Assembly: GCA_030430575.1 (NCBI GenBank)
Contig: JAUIKF010000004.1
Location: 149,636-213,635, forward strand
From: Bacteroidia bacterium
GTDB lineage: Bacteria > Bacteroidota > Bacteroidia > J057
DNA: 64,000 nt
Direction of reading: 5' to 3'
A model generated the notes under the pieces. It saw only the letters and a list, made by a program, of their open reading frames with translations, searched no databases and was not told the DNA's origin. Of this stretch, positions 36,426-45,996 are shown in pieces (the stretch's first letter is position 1; the number at the start of each line of letters is the position of its first letter). Both the position numbers and the translations under genes were made by a program.

Positions 36426-38264
36426 ATGAAATTATTCCCCATGAAACTCCTACTCTCCCTTTCCCTAATCCTCCTTTTTCCCATATTGCTCTCAGCCCAA
36501 TCCTATAGCTACCACCTCACCTGGGGCGCGCCTAATGAGCATACCTATTATGTGACCTTAGAAGTACGAGGAAATGACGCGGGGCTTACGGGTTCTGAGC
36601 ATACTGCCTTCACCGATTTCAAAGTTCCCGCCTGGCGTCCAGGACGTTATTACCTACAGAACTATGCCGCATCGATCTCACATTTTGAGGCTAAAAACGC
36701 TCAAGACCAGCCCTTGAAGTGGCACAAGGTAGACAAAGACACTTGGCGTGTCATGCACACACCGCTGGAAAATATCGCGATCAGCTATCGCGCTTTTGCG
36801 GCGAACTTCGATGCGGGATCGAGTTATGTGGGAAAAGATCAGGCTTATTTCAATCCCGTGAATTTCTTCATGTACATCCCTGGAAGGCTGGATCAGCCTG
36901 TGGAGCTAGTGGTGCCAGACTTGCCCAGGGATTGGAAAGTCGCGACTGCTCTTTCTCAAGAATCGGATGCTTACAATCGCTTCTATGCGGATTCTTATCA
37001 TGAATTGGTGGATTCCCCAACCGTCCTTGCCAAGGACATCAAACGCCTGACATTTAAAGACGATGGCGTGATTTTCTGCATTTATTTTCAGGGAAATTAT
37101 ATGGGGGACAAAAGTGTAGAGGAGGCTGCAGTAAAAAATATAAAGAAGATCTGCCAGGCGCAAAAAAGCATTTTTGGCAGTTACCCTTTTGACGAATTCC
37201 ATTTTATCTATCGACTGCTTCCCTACGACATGAGTCATGCCGTAGAACATGAAACCTCCGTCAGTTTTGCTATATCTGCCCAAAATACAGCCTCTCCCAA
37301 GGCCTTCAGCCGCAAATATGGGCTCACCGCCCATGAGTTCTGGCACGCCTGGAATGTAAAGCGCATCCGCCCTGCGGCCCTATGGCCCTATGATTATTCA
37401 CAATCTCAATACACCAGTTTACACTGGTTCACTGAAGGCGTGACAGACTACTACGCTTTGCTCACGCTTGTGCGAACGGATTTGACCTCTCGTACACACT
37501 TTTACCGCAGACTAGGCGGCATGATGGCTGGTATTGCCAATAGCTCAGCCACCCAAGTGGTCTCCCCCTCTCAATCCAGTTTCGACAGTTGGTTGAATGG
37601 CTCAGACTATGCCCACCCCAACCATGCGACCTCCTATTATGGCTTGGGGAGCCATATCGGCTTTGTCTTTGACCTGATGCTCCGCAAAGAAAGCAAAGGG
37701 AATGTCACCCTGGACCACGTCTTTCAGCACCTCTATGTCACCTACTATGAGCAAGGAAAGGGAGTGCCAGAAGATGGCATTCAACTAGCCGCTGAGAAGC
37801 TTACAGGAAAATCATGGCAGACGTTTTTTGATCAGCATATACATGGCACAGCGCCGATCAACTATCAGGCGCTTTTTGCGCCTTTTGGGCTGAAAGTCCA
37901 TAAGGACACGGACGACAAAGTAGGCATACGCCGCTTGGGAATCCTCCGTGTACAGGATGTGGGGCAAGGCTTGCTGGTCAAGCGCATCCACACAGATGGC
38001 GACGCCTACCGGGATGGTCTCGGCCTCGAAGACATGATCTTGAGTATTGATGGACAGAAGGCGACAGCTGTGGAACTGGATGAATATTTCAACGGCCTCA
38101 AAAAAGGCCAAACCGTCAACCTGGAAGTCTTCAGCGATATGCAAATTCGGCAAATCGCCGTACGCTTTCAGGGAGACTGGATGCCTGTGGTGTATGAAGT
38201 AGAGGAGAAGGGCAATTTGTCGGAAAAGGAGGAGGCTATGTTGAATAACTGGTTGGGGCAATAA
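36426..38264 (+). CDS. M61 family metallopeptidase with PDZ domain
   Basis: A 612-residue exported zinc peptidase of the glycyl aminopeptidase type. The signal peptide MKLLLSLSLILLFPILLSAQ precedes an N-terminal beta domain (residues ~25-180). The catalytic part has EHETSVSFAI, HEFWHAWNVKRIRP with the HExxH zinc site, and WFTEGVTDYYALLTL with the third ligand Glu. A PDZ domain lies near residues 500-590 (VGIRRLGILRVQDVGQGLLVKRIHTDGDAYRDGLGLEDMILSIDGQ). It probably acts in the periplasm. ATGs at 36426 and 36441 are both possible; the second gives a shorter signal peptide. Confidence 0.93.
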   Translation: MKLFPMKLLLSLSLILLFPILLSAQSYSYHLTWGAPNEHTYYVTLEVRGNDAGLTGSEHTAFTDFKVPAWRPGRYYLQNYAASISHFEAKNAQDQPLKWHKVDKDTWRVMHTPLENIAISYRAFAANFDAGSSYVGKDQAYFNPVNFFMYIPGRLDQPVELVVPDLPRDWKVATALSQESDAYNRFYADSYHELVDSPTVLAKDIKRLTFKDDGVIFCIYFQGNYMGDKSVEEAAVKNIKKICQAQKSIFGSYPFDEFHFIYRLLPYDMSHAVEHETSVSFAISAQNTASPKAFSRKYGLTAHEFWHAWNVKRIRPAALWPYDYSQSQYTSLHWFTEGVTDYYALLTLVRTDLTSRTHFYRRLGGMMAGIANSSATQVVSPSQSSFDSWLNGSDYAHPNHATSYYGLGSHIGFVFDLMLRKESKGNVTLDHVFQHLYVTYYEQGKGVPEDGIQLAAEKLTGKSWQTFFDQHIHGTAPINYQALFAPFGLKVHKDTDDKVGIRRLGILRVQDVGQGLLVKRIHTDGDAYRDGLGLEDMILSIDGQKATAVELDEYFNGLKKGQTVNLEVFSDMQIRQIAVRFQGDWMPVVYEVEEKGNLSEKEEAMLNNWLGQ

Positions 38265-38296
38265 GGCGGGTCTATTTGGTGCAATTTATTCTAAAT

Positions 38297-38686
38297 ATGA
38301 TGAAATATTTGATCTGCATTGCCATACTTACTCTATCCATATCGGCATTTGGACAGACGGATAAATTTGTCGGTTTATATCAAACTAAAACGAGTCGCCC
38401 TACAGGAGAAATTCTTGAGGTTGTCCTTGAGATTAAAGCTGATGGAACATTTTATTGCTCATTTTATCAAGATCAACTTTGTTATAAAGATGATGACCAA
38501 GGGCAAGGAAAATGGGTAATCAAGGGAGAGGAAATTTGGTTCATTGCAAACGAAAAATCGGATGTAAATGAAGAGTTTACCTTAAATTTCAATGGCACAA
38601 AAGCGAGGCTGGAGAATGATAAATTAGTCTTTTTTTATTCAAAAATGATATGGCCTGAAAGGGTTCCATTAACTAGAGTCCTATAA
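38297..38686 (+). CDS. Small exported protein, function unknown
   Basis: About 129 residues with a signal peptide (MMKYLICIAILTLSISAFGQ). The mature part TDKFVGLYQTKTSRPTGEILEVVLEIKADGTFYCSFYQDQLC..GQGKWVIKGEEIWFIANEK..FTLNFNGTKARLENDKLVF resembles the small META/lipocalin-like beta proteins that measure increment of signal in Bacteroidota, but no family is certain. The frame opens at 38276, and the ATG at 38297 is chosen because the signal peptide starts there. It lies 32 bp after the peptidase gene. Confidence 0.65.
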   Translation: MMKYLICIAILTLSISAFGQTDKFVGLYQTKTSRPTGEILEVVLEIKADGTFYCSFYQDQLCYKDDDQGQGKWVIKGEEIWFIANEKSDVNEEFTLNFNGTKARLENDKLVFFYSKMIWPERVPLTRVL

Positions 38687-38762
38687 ATGAGAATAACGGC
38701 AAATACTGAATAACGCGAAAATCCTATATCTTGCCGCTGTAACTCATAAACTGAAGATAATT

Positions 38763-39506
38763 GTGCCAGAAACTTCTCCTTGGATTTTAATACTCGGCGC
38801 CAAATCCGACATCGCACGCGCCATTGCGCATGAATATGCCCGTGCGGGCTACAACCTCTACTTGGCGGCGCGTAAGCCCGACCGCCTAGAAGCTGATGTC
38901 AGCGACTACCAGATTCGCTATGGTATCACCGCAAAAGCGTTGGGCTTCGACGCCCTTGCCTATGACAGCCACGCGGCTTTTTATGCAGCGATTGCCCCTA
39001 AGCCTCAGTACGTCTGCTGCGTCTTTGGATTCTTGGCCGAACAAGCAGCTGCTGAAAAAGATTGGGAAATTGCGCGCCAGATGATAGAGGTAAACTATAA
39101 TGGAGCTGTCTCTATATTGCACCATGTCGCCAATGACATGGAGGCCAAAGGAGAAGGTACCATCATTGGGATCAGTTCGGTCGCAGGAGATCGGGGAAGG
39201 GGGAGCAATACCTACTATACCAGCTCCAAGGCGGGCTTCACCGCCTTTCTCTCAGGATTGCGCAACCGCCTCGCTAAGAAAGGCGTGCATGTCCTAACGG
39301 TGAAGCCAGGCTATGTCAGGACAGCTATGACAGAGGGAATGGAGCTGCCGCCACTATTTACGGCTTCGCCAGAACTGGTCGCGAAAGATGTCTTTCGCGC
39401 CGCCAAGCGTAAACGCAATACGTTGTACACCAAGTGGCTGTGGCGCTATGTGATGATGATTATCAAGCATATCCCAGAAGGGATTTTTAAGAAATTGAGC
39501 CTTTAA
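38763..39506 (+). CDS. SDR family oxidoreductase
   Basis: A classical short-chain dehydrogenase of 247 residues that starts with GTG at 38763. The cofactor motif is ILGAKSDIARAIAHEYARAG, the catalytic Ser lies in IIGISSVAGDRG and the Tyr/Lys pair in YYTSSKAGFTAFLSGLRNRL. VLTVKPGYVRTAMTEG follows. The final ~25 residues are hydrophobic and basic (WLWRYVMMIIKHIPEGIFKKL), suggesting membrane association. It resembles DprE2-like reductases acting on lipid-linked sugars, but the substrate cannot be fixed. Confidence 0.88.
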   Translation: MPETSPWILILGAKSDIARAIAHEYARAGYNLYLAARKPDRLEADVSDYQIRYGITAKALGFDALAYDSHAAFYAAIAPKPQYVCCVFGFLAEQAAAEKDWEIARQMIEVNYNGAVSILHHVANDMEAKGEGTIIGISSVAGDRGRGSNTYYTSSKAGFTAFLSGLRNRLAKKGVHVLTVKPGYVRTAMTEGMELPPLFTASPELVAKDVFRAAKRKRNTLYTKWLWRYVMMIIKHIPEGIFKKLSL

Positions 39507-39507
39507 G

Positions 39508-39618
39508 AATAAGTTCAAGCGCAAATACAAGTTCAAACTCAATAAAAGACTTTTGCTTGACAGTGAGCATGATTGAATTTGAGTTTGTGGTTGAGTTTGA
39601 GATTGCATTTGTATAAAC
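39508..39618. repeat. TTCAAR-type inverted array downstream of the SDR gene
   Basis: Degenerate CAAGTTCAAACTCAA units (for example CAAACTCAA at about 39533-39541) face TTGAGTTTG units (39590-39600) across a ~45-bp spacer. The array fills the gap between the SDR gene and the receptor gene. Confidence 0.45.
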
Positions 39619-39630
39619 CCAAAGTATGAT

Positions 39631-42231
39631 ATGAAACATGCAGCTACAGCATGGTTAATTGGCTGTATGTGTCTGGTCGGTCTTTCATCTGCGTGTGCGC
39701 AAAATGTCTCTGAAATCGCGATTTCGGGGACGTATAGAGCGCAACCACTCGGAACCTTCCTGGACACCCTAAGTGCCCAATATGACTTCCGTTATTTTGG
39801 CCCCAAAGCCGTTTTTAACCTGCCCTTGACAGGTACTTTTGACCAAACGCCCTTGCCCAAAGTGCTTGGTGATTTATTGGCGAGAAGCCCTTTTACCTTC
39901 TTTTTTTACCAAAATCACTCCCTTGTCTTTGTCGAAAAAGTCACCATTCCCAGTGGGCAGACGACCGAACAAAAGCGTCCAGCCAAGTATGTGGTGCTAG
40001 GTGATAGCCTTCGCCGAGCACACGGAGAAGTCGTCGTGACGGGCCTCGTCACGGATGCTACGACGGGCGCAGCCATCAACGGAGCGCGTATCGCCGTAGC
40101 AGCGCTGAAAACAGGTGCCATCACCAATGAAGCAGGTGAGTATACCCTCACCCTTCCGACAGGCAATCATACGATTACCTATGATTTTATCGGCTTACAA
40201 ACGGAGACGCGGGAAGTCGCCTTGTATAGTGGGGGGACATTGGATGTAGAATTATACAAAGACCTCTATGAACTCGCCACGGTTGAAATCAATGCTGTGG
40301 CAGCAGACCAGAACCTCGAAACAGTCGAAACGGGATTGAGTAAACTGGACCTCAATACCCTGCAAAAACTCCCTACCTTCTTGGGGGAAGTGGATGTAGT
40401 AAAGGGACTTATGCTGTTGCCAGGCGTGAGCACGGTAGGTGAAGGGGCTACTGGGATCAATGTAAGAGGCGGAAGTGTAGACCAAAACCTGATCCTAATG
40501 GATGATGCGCCTTTATTCAACTCATCTCATCTGTTTGGTTTCTTCTCCCTATTTAATCCTGATATGGTTCAAAGTGTAGAGTTATATAAAGGCGGCGTTC
40601 CCGCTCAGTACGGGGGGCGTGTGGCGTCTGTCATGTCGGTATCACAGAGAGAGGGGGATATGGGGAAATGGAAAGGACAAGGTGGTCTTGGAGTGGTGTC
40701 GAGCCGTTTGGCACTGGAAGGCCCACTGGTCAAAGACAAACTTTCGCTAGTCATAGGCGGTCGTGCTGCCTATACCGACTGGGTCATGCAACTGGCCGAA
40801 GACCTTCGGATCAAGCGCAGCGGGGCTAACTTTTATGACCTCTCAGCCAAACTGACTCAACGCATGGACAATGGCGATAAGCTTACGCTAAATGCCTACC
40901 ATAGTGGGGACCGTTTTCACTTTGGCTCTGATACCACCTATGGATGGAACAATACCTTGGGGAGTCTCAAGTTCCAGCATTTTTTTGGAAATAGGGTGTT
41001 GGGAAAGTTTTCGGCGATCTATAGTAAATACCAATATCAGGTAGAGAATGAGGACTCACTTCGTGCTTTCCAACTGACGTATGGCTTGAGCCATAGCGAA
41101 GTGAAAGCCGATTTCACTGCGGAGACTTCTGATGTGAACAAAGTGCTTTTTGGGGTAAATGGCATTCGCTATTCCTTCGCCCCTGGGGCGCTTAAACCGC
41201 TCTCCGAGCGCTCCAATATCAATGAATTGACTTTGCCATCAGAGCAAGCCATGGAGGCTGCCGTTTATTTACAAGATGACTGGAAGCTTTCTAGTCGACT
41301 CTCCTTGCAGATGGGCTTGCGCTATTCCTACTTCAAATCTGGTGAGCAAGCCTACCACGGCGCAGAGCCTCGCCTTGCGATGCGCTTACGTACGAGTGAA
41401 AACGGTGCCATTAAACTAGGCTACAACCGCATGCGCCAGTACATTCATCTGATTTCCAATACAGCTGCCGTCACGCCCGTAGACGTCTGGAAAAACAGCA
41501 ATGCCGCCATTCCCCCACAACTCAGTGATCAACTCTCCTTTGGTTATTTCCACAACTTTCTCAACAATACCATCGAGTCTTCTGTCGAGCTATATTACAA
41601 AGACATCTCCCAACTGATTGACTATAAGGACGGGGCAGAACTGCTACTCAATCCTCAATTAGAAACGGAATTACTGGTAGGAGAAGGAAGAGCGTATGGC
41701 TTGGAGATATTGGTCAATAAAAAGCAGGGGAAAGTCACGGGCTGGGCCAGTTATAGCTATGCACGTACCTTGCGCAAGGTGGATGGCCCTACCGAGGAAG
41801 AGACGATTAATGATGGCAAGTATTTTCCTGCCAACTATGATAAACCCCATGAAGTGAAACTGGTATTCAATTACCAGTATACCCGTCGTTACGGCGTCTC
41901 CGCCAACTTCACCTATGCCACAGGCAGGCCGTTTACTGGCCCTGCGGCCAAGTTTGTGCTGAATGATCGCGTCTACGCGCACTATGCCGGGAGAAATCAG
42001 TACCGCATGCCCGACTATCACCGCCTAGACATTTCCTTCACATTTGACCAAAGCCTCAAAAAAGATAAGAAGTGGTCTAGCTCTTGGGCGATTACCCTCT
42101 ACAATGTATATGGCCGCCGCAATGCCTATTCCGTGTACTTCCGTCATACGAGGGGGCAGCCTCCTCAAGCTTATAAACTGGCAGTCCTTGGCACCATTTT
42201 CCCTGCAGTTATGTTCAATTTTAAGTTTTAG
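39631..42231 (+). CDS. TonB-dependent receptor with STN and carboxypeptidase-regulatory domains
   Basis: An 866-residue outer-membrane transporter. The signal peptide ends near SSACAQ. An STN (secretin/TonB short N-terminal) domain occupies about residues 28-110 (ISGTYRAQPLGTFLDTLSAQYDFRYFG), as in FecA-like receptors wired to anti-sigma factors. A CarboxypepD_reg-like domain follows (VTGLVTDATTGAAINGARIAVA). The plug is TFLGEVDVVKGLMLLPGVSTVGEGATGINVRGGSVDQNLILMDDAPLFN, and the rest is the beta barrel, ending in FPAVMFNFKF with terminal Phe. It is 6 bp from a DUF4249 lipoprotein gene, a standard pairing. No FecI/FecR pair is seen here. Substrate is unknown. Confidence 0.94.
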   Translation: MKHAATAWLIGCMCLVGLSSACAQNVSEIAISGTYRAQPLGTFLDTLSAQYDFRYFGPKAVFNLPLTGTFDQTPLPKVLGDLLARSPFTFFFYQNHSLVFVEKVTIPSGQTTEQKRPAKYVVLGDSLRRAHGEVVVTGLVTDATTGAAINGARIAVAALKTGAITNEAGEYTLTLPTGNHTITYDFIGLQTETREVALYSGGTLDVELYKDLYELATVEINAVAADQNLETVETGLSKLDLNTLQKLPTFLGEVDVVKGLMLLPGVSTVGEGATGINVRGGSVDQNLILMDDAPLFNSSHLFGFFSLFNPDMVQSVELYKGGVPAQYGGRVASVMSVSQREGDMGKWKGQGGLGVVSSRLALEGPLVKDKLSLVIGGRAAYTDWVMQLAEDLRIKRSGANFYDLSAKLTQRMDNGDKLTLNAYHSGDRFHFGSDTTYGWNNTLGSLKFQHFFGNRVLGKFSAIYSKYQYQVENEDSLRAFQLTYGLSHSEVKADFTAETSDVNKVLFGVNGIRYSFAPGALKPLSERSNINELTLPSEQAMEAAVYLQDDWKLSSRLSLQMGLRYSYFKSGEQAYHGAEPRLAMRLRTSENGAIKLGYNRMRQYIHLISNTAAVTPVDVWKNSNAAIPPQLSDQLSFGYFHNFLNNTIESSVELYYKDISQLIDYKDGAELLLNPQLETELLVGEGRAYGLEILVNKKQGKVTGWASYSYARTLRKVDGPTEEETINDGKYFPANYDKPHEVKLVFNYQYTRRYGVSANFTYATGRPFTGPAAKFVLNDRVYAHYAGRNQYRMPDYHRLDISFTFDQSLKKDKKWSSSWAITLYNVYGRRNAYSVYFRHTRGQPPQAYKLAVLGTIFPAVMFNFKF

Positions 42232-42237
42232 TGAAAG

Positions 42238-43263
42238 ATGAAAAAATGGCAAAATAGTTTGTTCGTAGTCATCTCCCTCCTCTTTGTGATGATGGCGTGC
42301 GTCGACCCGCTCCCTTTTGAACCTAGTTTCCCGCCTGATGTCATCGTTATAGATGGCAGTTTTACAGATGCAAAGGAAGGGGTACATAGGGTAAAATTGA
42401 CCCGAGCTGCCGCCTATACAGGTGATCCTGCCAGGGTGTACAACGAGCCTGTGCAAGGGGCAAGTCTGAAAATAACCTTTGACAATGGAGGGGAGGTGTT
42501 TTTTGGAGAAAACGAGCCGGGAGAATATGAAATTCCCATTGCGAGTTTTCCAGGTGAAGTAGGCAGAAGATATCAGTTGACGGTGGAGGTAGATGGAAAA
42601 ATCTATGTTTCATCATTTGAGTCAATTCAGGCTGTACCCCCCATAGATAGCCTTTATTTCGAATACGAGTCATCTACCTTTCGCAATGAGTTTGGAAACC
42701 TCGCTGAGCGGTGTGGATATGCGATCTATGTCGATGTCGTTGATCCCGATACCTCTACGAACCAGTATTTATGGCATTATAATTATATCTATGAGATCAA
42801 GACGCAATCGCCTTTTGCGTGCTGCAATACCTGCTGGATACGTCAGCAAAGCGAAACGCCTCCCGTCGTAGCAGAAGATGCCCTGATCAATGGCAATCGC
42901 ATCGTACGCCAGCGAATAGGGTATATCCCATATGATCAATTTCATGTGAAGTACCTGGTCCATGCGGAGCAGTTCTCGCTGTCACCGGAAGCCTATGATT
43001 TTTGGAAAATACTGGCGCAACAGCAGAGTGGAAGCGGATCGATCTTCGATCCTCCGCCTTCCAGCCTGGAAGGCAATATGGTCAATGTCAATGACTCCAC
43101 CGACCGGATGTTGGGCTATTTCCGTGTGTCTGGCCATGCTGAGGCGCGCATCATGTTCAACCTAGAGGCCAATGCCTGTAGCAAGGATACGATGATCAAA
43201 CGAGACTGTCGCGAACTCCCGAATAGCACGGCTGATTATCCGCCGGATCCTTATTGGATGTAG
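42238..43263 (+). CDS. DUF4249 domain lipoprotein
   Basis: A 341-residue lipoprotein. The lipobox is VMMAC, with the lipidated Cys at residue 21. The mature start PLPFEPSFPPDVIVIDGSFTDAKEGVHRVKLTRAAAYTGDPARVY and GASLKITFDNGGEVFFGENEPGEYE..FPGEVGRRYQLTVEVDGKIYVS is the DUF4249 pattern. This family almost always follows a receptor with an STN domain and probably forms a surface or periplasmic partner of the transporter, loosely like SusD. A Cys-rich insertion (SPFACCNTCW) lies near residue 195-200. The 6-bp spacing shows co-transcription with the receptor. Confidence 0.92.
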   Translation: MKKWQNSLFVVISLLFVMMACVDPLPFEPSFPPDVIVIDGSFTDAKEGVHRVKLTRAAAYTGDPARVYNEPVQGASLKITFDNGGEVFFGENEPGEYEIPIASFPGEVGRRYQLTVEVDGKIYVSSFESIQAVPPIDSLYFEYESSTFRNEFGNLAERCGYAIYVDVVDPDTSTNQYLWHYNYIYEIKTQSPFACCNTCWIRQQSETPPVVAEDALINGNRIVRQRIGYIPYDQFHVKYLVHAEQFSLSPEAYDFWKILAQQQSGSGSIFDPPPSSLEGNMVNVNDSTDRMLGYFRVSGHAEARIMFNLEANACSKDTMIKRDCRELPNSTADYPPDPYWM

Positions 43264-43273
43264 GTTTGCCTTT

Positions 43274-43396
43274 GTCACTTTTTTTAGAAAAAAGTAACCA
43301 AAAAATCGAAACGGGCCAACCAAGGCCAACGCTGCAATCCGTCCCTTCGACAGTGCTCAGGACAAGCCGCCCGCGCCCGTTTCATCCCAGCCGCAC
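43274..43396. repeat. Two-hairpin element, family 2, copy D, with a second repeat inserted
   Basis: First stem at 43274-43298 (GTCAC/GTAAC has one mismatch). Second stem GAAACGGGC at 43308-43316 with GCCCGTTTC at 43375-43383, perfect. The loop is about 25 bp longer than in copies B and C because it contains the dispersed CCTTCGACAGTGCTCAGGA repeat (43344-43362). The tail CATCCCAGCCGCAC ends at about 43396. Confidence 0.75.
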
Positions 43397-43432
43397 GTCT
43401 GGAATGAATAAACCTTAGTTTGCCTTGTCCCT

Positions 43433-45823
43433 ATGAACTATTTCCTCCCTAAAAAACGCTCTCTCATAATTCTAGCCCTGGGAGCCTGCATCCTCCTAGC
43501 TGCCTTCTCCCCCAATGATGGTCTACTAGATCGTCTATTAGCGGGACTCAAGCAGCACAATGAGAAGAACCCTCAAGAGAAGGTCTTTGTCCATCTAGAC
43601 CGCGAAGCCTATGTCGGAGGCGAAACGATGTGGTACAAAGCTTACCTGGTAGATGCAGCATCGCATAAGCCCGTAGACTGGAGCAAATTGCTCCATGTGA
43701 CATTGCATGACCCTGAGGGAAATAGGGTGTTCAAACAACACCTAAAAGTTGAAAAGGGCTTTGCCAAAGGAGATTTTGATCTGCCTCGAAATCTGAGCAC
43801 GGGCACCTATACGCTTTCAGCCTATACGCGCCACATGCAGAATTACGATCCAAGGTTCTATTTTTCTGAACAGCTTCACATTTATCATCATACTGATACG
43901 AGCTACAAAGAGATACCTGCTCCTAGGGTTGCAAGCGTAGACTTCTTCCCAGAAGGGGGCGACCTTGTCGCAGGGGTAATCTGTCAAGTCGCTTTTAAGG
44001 CTGTGGATCAGCAGGGGAGAGGGATCGGAGTGGAAGGAATAGTGTTGGATGATTTGGGCAATCAAGTGGCTGAATTCCAGAGCTACCACGGCGGAATGGG
44101 TGCATTTGAGTTTATCCCAGAAATAGGGGCTCAGTATATCGCACGTATCCTCAATGACGGCAAAACGATAGCGTCCTATAAGTTGCCAATAGTGCAGACA
44201 GAGGGGGTGGTATTGCGGGTAGATAATACCGATTCGGAGAAAATCACCACATTGGTGCTGGCAAATGAACGCTTCGCTGCGAAAGCGGGTGCCCCTCTTT
44301 TGCTGATCGCCCAAGCCAAGGGCAATGTCTACTATGCCGCCAATGGCAGTATCAAAGGCAAGCCCTTCATCGCGAATTTCCCTAAGGCAGATTTACCTGC
44401 AGGGATTGTACAATTGACCTTATTCAACGCTGAAGGGCAACCGCTGGCTGAGCGGCTGGTTTTTGTGCAAAAACCAGAGACGTTGGCAGTGAAGATTACG
44501 CCAAATCAGCTGCGCTTTTCGCCCCGAAATCAAGTAACGTTGGACATTCAGGTCAATGACCCTGACGGAAAGGGCGTTCCTGCTGAACTCTCCCTCGCTG
44601 TCAATGCCCACAATAGAATAGGTTCCTCTCCTTACAAGAACCATCTGGTCAGTCACTTATTGCTCTCCTCAGACCTCGTCGGTACGGTAGAAAATCCAGG
44701 ATTTTATTTTGATCCACAGCAGCCGAAGGCTACTGAAGCATTGGACCACCTCATGCTCACCCAAGGCTGGCGCCGGTTTTTGTGGAAAGACTTGTTGGAA
44801 GGGGAGATTCCTGACCCTAAATACGACTTTGAGCAATCACTGACACTAGAAGGCCGTGCCACGAAAACTCTGAATGGGACGCCTGCAGCCTTTACACCCC
44901 TAGAGATATTTTTGGGAGAATACCACTATACGTATCAGGCGACGACCGATGCTGAGGGGAATTTTAGTATTACAATTTTTGATTATCCACAATCAGCTAC
45001 TTGTTTTTTCATCTCCCCTAATACTGACGAAAAATTAACCATTACCCTTAATCATCCGCCTGCCCTTTTGTCCAAAAATCATACAATCCTATCATCTGCT
45101 GCCAAAAACTATCAAGAGCAGCGTGGGCAAGTCCGACAAATGGTCCGTACGTTTGGGGAAATGGCTGGTGCTGCAAAGGTTAGACCCCTGGTGAAGGGGT
45201 TTTATCGGGAAGCAGATAATGTGATCAAAATTGATGAATACTACCGCCTCCCCAATATGGCGGAGGTGATCCGTGAACTGGTCCCTGCTGCGGATGTCAG
45301 AGGGCGAGTGGGGAAACAACGGCTTCAGATGATTTCTTTGGAAAAGAAGGCTCTTTTTGATGGGCGGCCGCTGATCATCATTGATGGCGTACCGACCTAT
45401 GACCATACCCGCTTATTGAACCTAAATCCCGATGAGGTAGAACGACTGGAGCTGATCCATTCCGAAAAGCGTATTCGACGGCTAGGACGCTTGGGTATCC
45501 ATGGGGTATTTGCGGCTTATACCTACCTGGGACGGTATGAGTTTGACACCTCGACTGAGGGGATCCTTCGCCAAGTGCCAGGCGTCTATGAGGCAAGAGA
45601 ATTCTTTACGCCTAGGTATGAAACGGAGGCCTCCTTAAAGGAACGAACGCCTGACTTCCGGCCCTTGGTATTCTGGGCACCGAAGGTCCAGACGGATGAG
45701 AATGGCCGTGCCACGGTCACTTTTTATCATTCTGATGATATCGGAAGCTTTGAGGTAGAGGCTCAGGGCCTTTCATTTTCAGGGCTGCCAGGCGGTTCCC
45801 GATCAACTTATCAGGTGAAATAG
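43433..45823 (+). CDS. MG2-domain protein with C-terminal TonB-plug-like domain
   Basis: A 796-residue exported protein. The N-terminus has one hydrophobic segment (SLIILALGACILLAAFS). QEKVFVHLDREAYVGGETMWYKAYLVDA and LSTGTYTLSAYTRHM are the macroglobulin MG2 pattern found in Bacteroidota. Further immunoglobulin-like domains lie in the middle (ELSLAVNAHNR), with a carboxypeptidase-regulatory-like strand set (AFTPLEIFLGEYHYTYQATTDAEGNFSI). Near residues 640-700 DGRPLIIIDGVPTYDHTRLLNLNPDEVERLELIHS mimics a TonB receptor plug, but no barrel follows. It sits 170 bp after the receptor/DUF4249 pair on the same strand. Function is unknown; a surface ligand-handling role is inferred. Confidence 0.85.
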   Translation: MNYFLPKKRSLIILALGACILLAAFSPNDGLLDRLLAGLKQHNEKNPQEKVFVHLDREAYVGGETMWYKAYLVDAASHKPVDWSKLLHVTLHDPEGNRVFKQHLKVEKGFAKGDFDLPRNLSTGTYTLSAYTRHMQNYDPRFYFSEQLHIYHHTDTSYKEIPAPRVASVDFFPEGGDLVAGVICQVAFKAVDQQGRGIGVEGIVLDDLGNQVAEFQSYHGGMGAFEFIPEIGAQYIARILNDGKTIASYKLPIVQTEGVVLRVDNTDSEKITTLVLANERFAAKAGAPLLLIAQAKGNVYYAANGSIKGKPFIANFPKADLPAGIVQLTLFNAEGQPLAERLVFVQKPETLAVKITPNQLRFSPRNQVTLDIQVNDPDGKGVPAELSLAVNAHNRIGSSPYKNHLVSHLLLSSDLVGTVENPGFYFDPQQPKATEALDHLMLTQGWRRFLWKDLLEGEIPDPKYDFEQSLTLEGRATKTLNGTPAAFTPLEIFLGEYHYTYQATTDAEGNFSITIFDYPQSATCFFISPNTDEKLTITLNHPPALLSKNHTILSSAAKNYQEQRGQVRQMVRTFGEMAGAAKVRPLVKGFYREADNVIKIDEYYRLPNMAEVIRELVPAADVRGRVGKQRLQMISLEKKALFDGRPLIIIDGVPTYDHTRLLNLNPDEVERLELIHSEKRIRRLGRLGIHGVFAAYTYLGRYEFDTSTEGILRQVPGVYEAREFFTPRYETEASLKERTPDFRPLVFWAPKVQTDENGRATVTFYHSDDIGSFEVEAQGLSFSGLPGGSRSTYQVK

Positions 45824-45936
45824 TCACCATTTCATTTTTGCTTGCATAAAGAAACGCCTTCTGCCCTTTTACCTTTTTAATTTCTTGTTCGTTATTTGTA
45901 CTTATCGAGGGGGCTAGCCAACCTCAATGGGCAACA

Positions 45937-45967
45937 TTGTGTCTTTGGGGGGAAAGGGATACCTTTG
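45937..45967 (+). promoter_or_regulatory. Bacteroidota promoter with -33 and -7 boxes
   Basis: TTG at 45937-45939, a 20-nt spacer and TACCTTTG at 45960-45967 match the TTG-N19-21-TAnnTTTG pattern. A transcript from here would have a leader of about 235 nt before the receptor ATG at 46211. Confidence 0.5.
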
Positions 45968-45996
45968 TAGGTAAAAAAAAGAACACAGAAAACACA

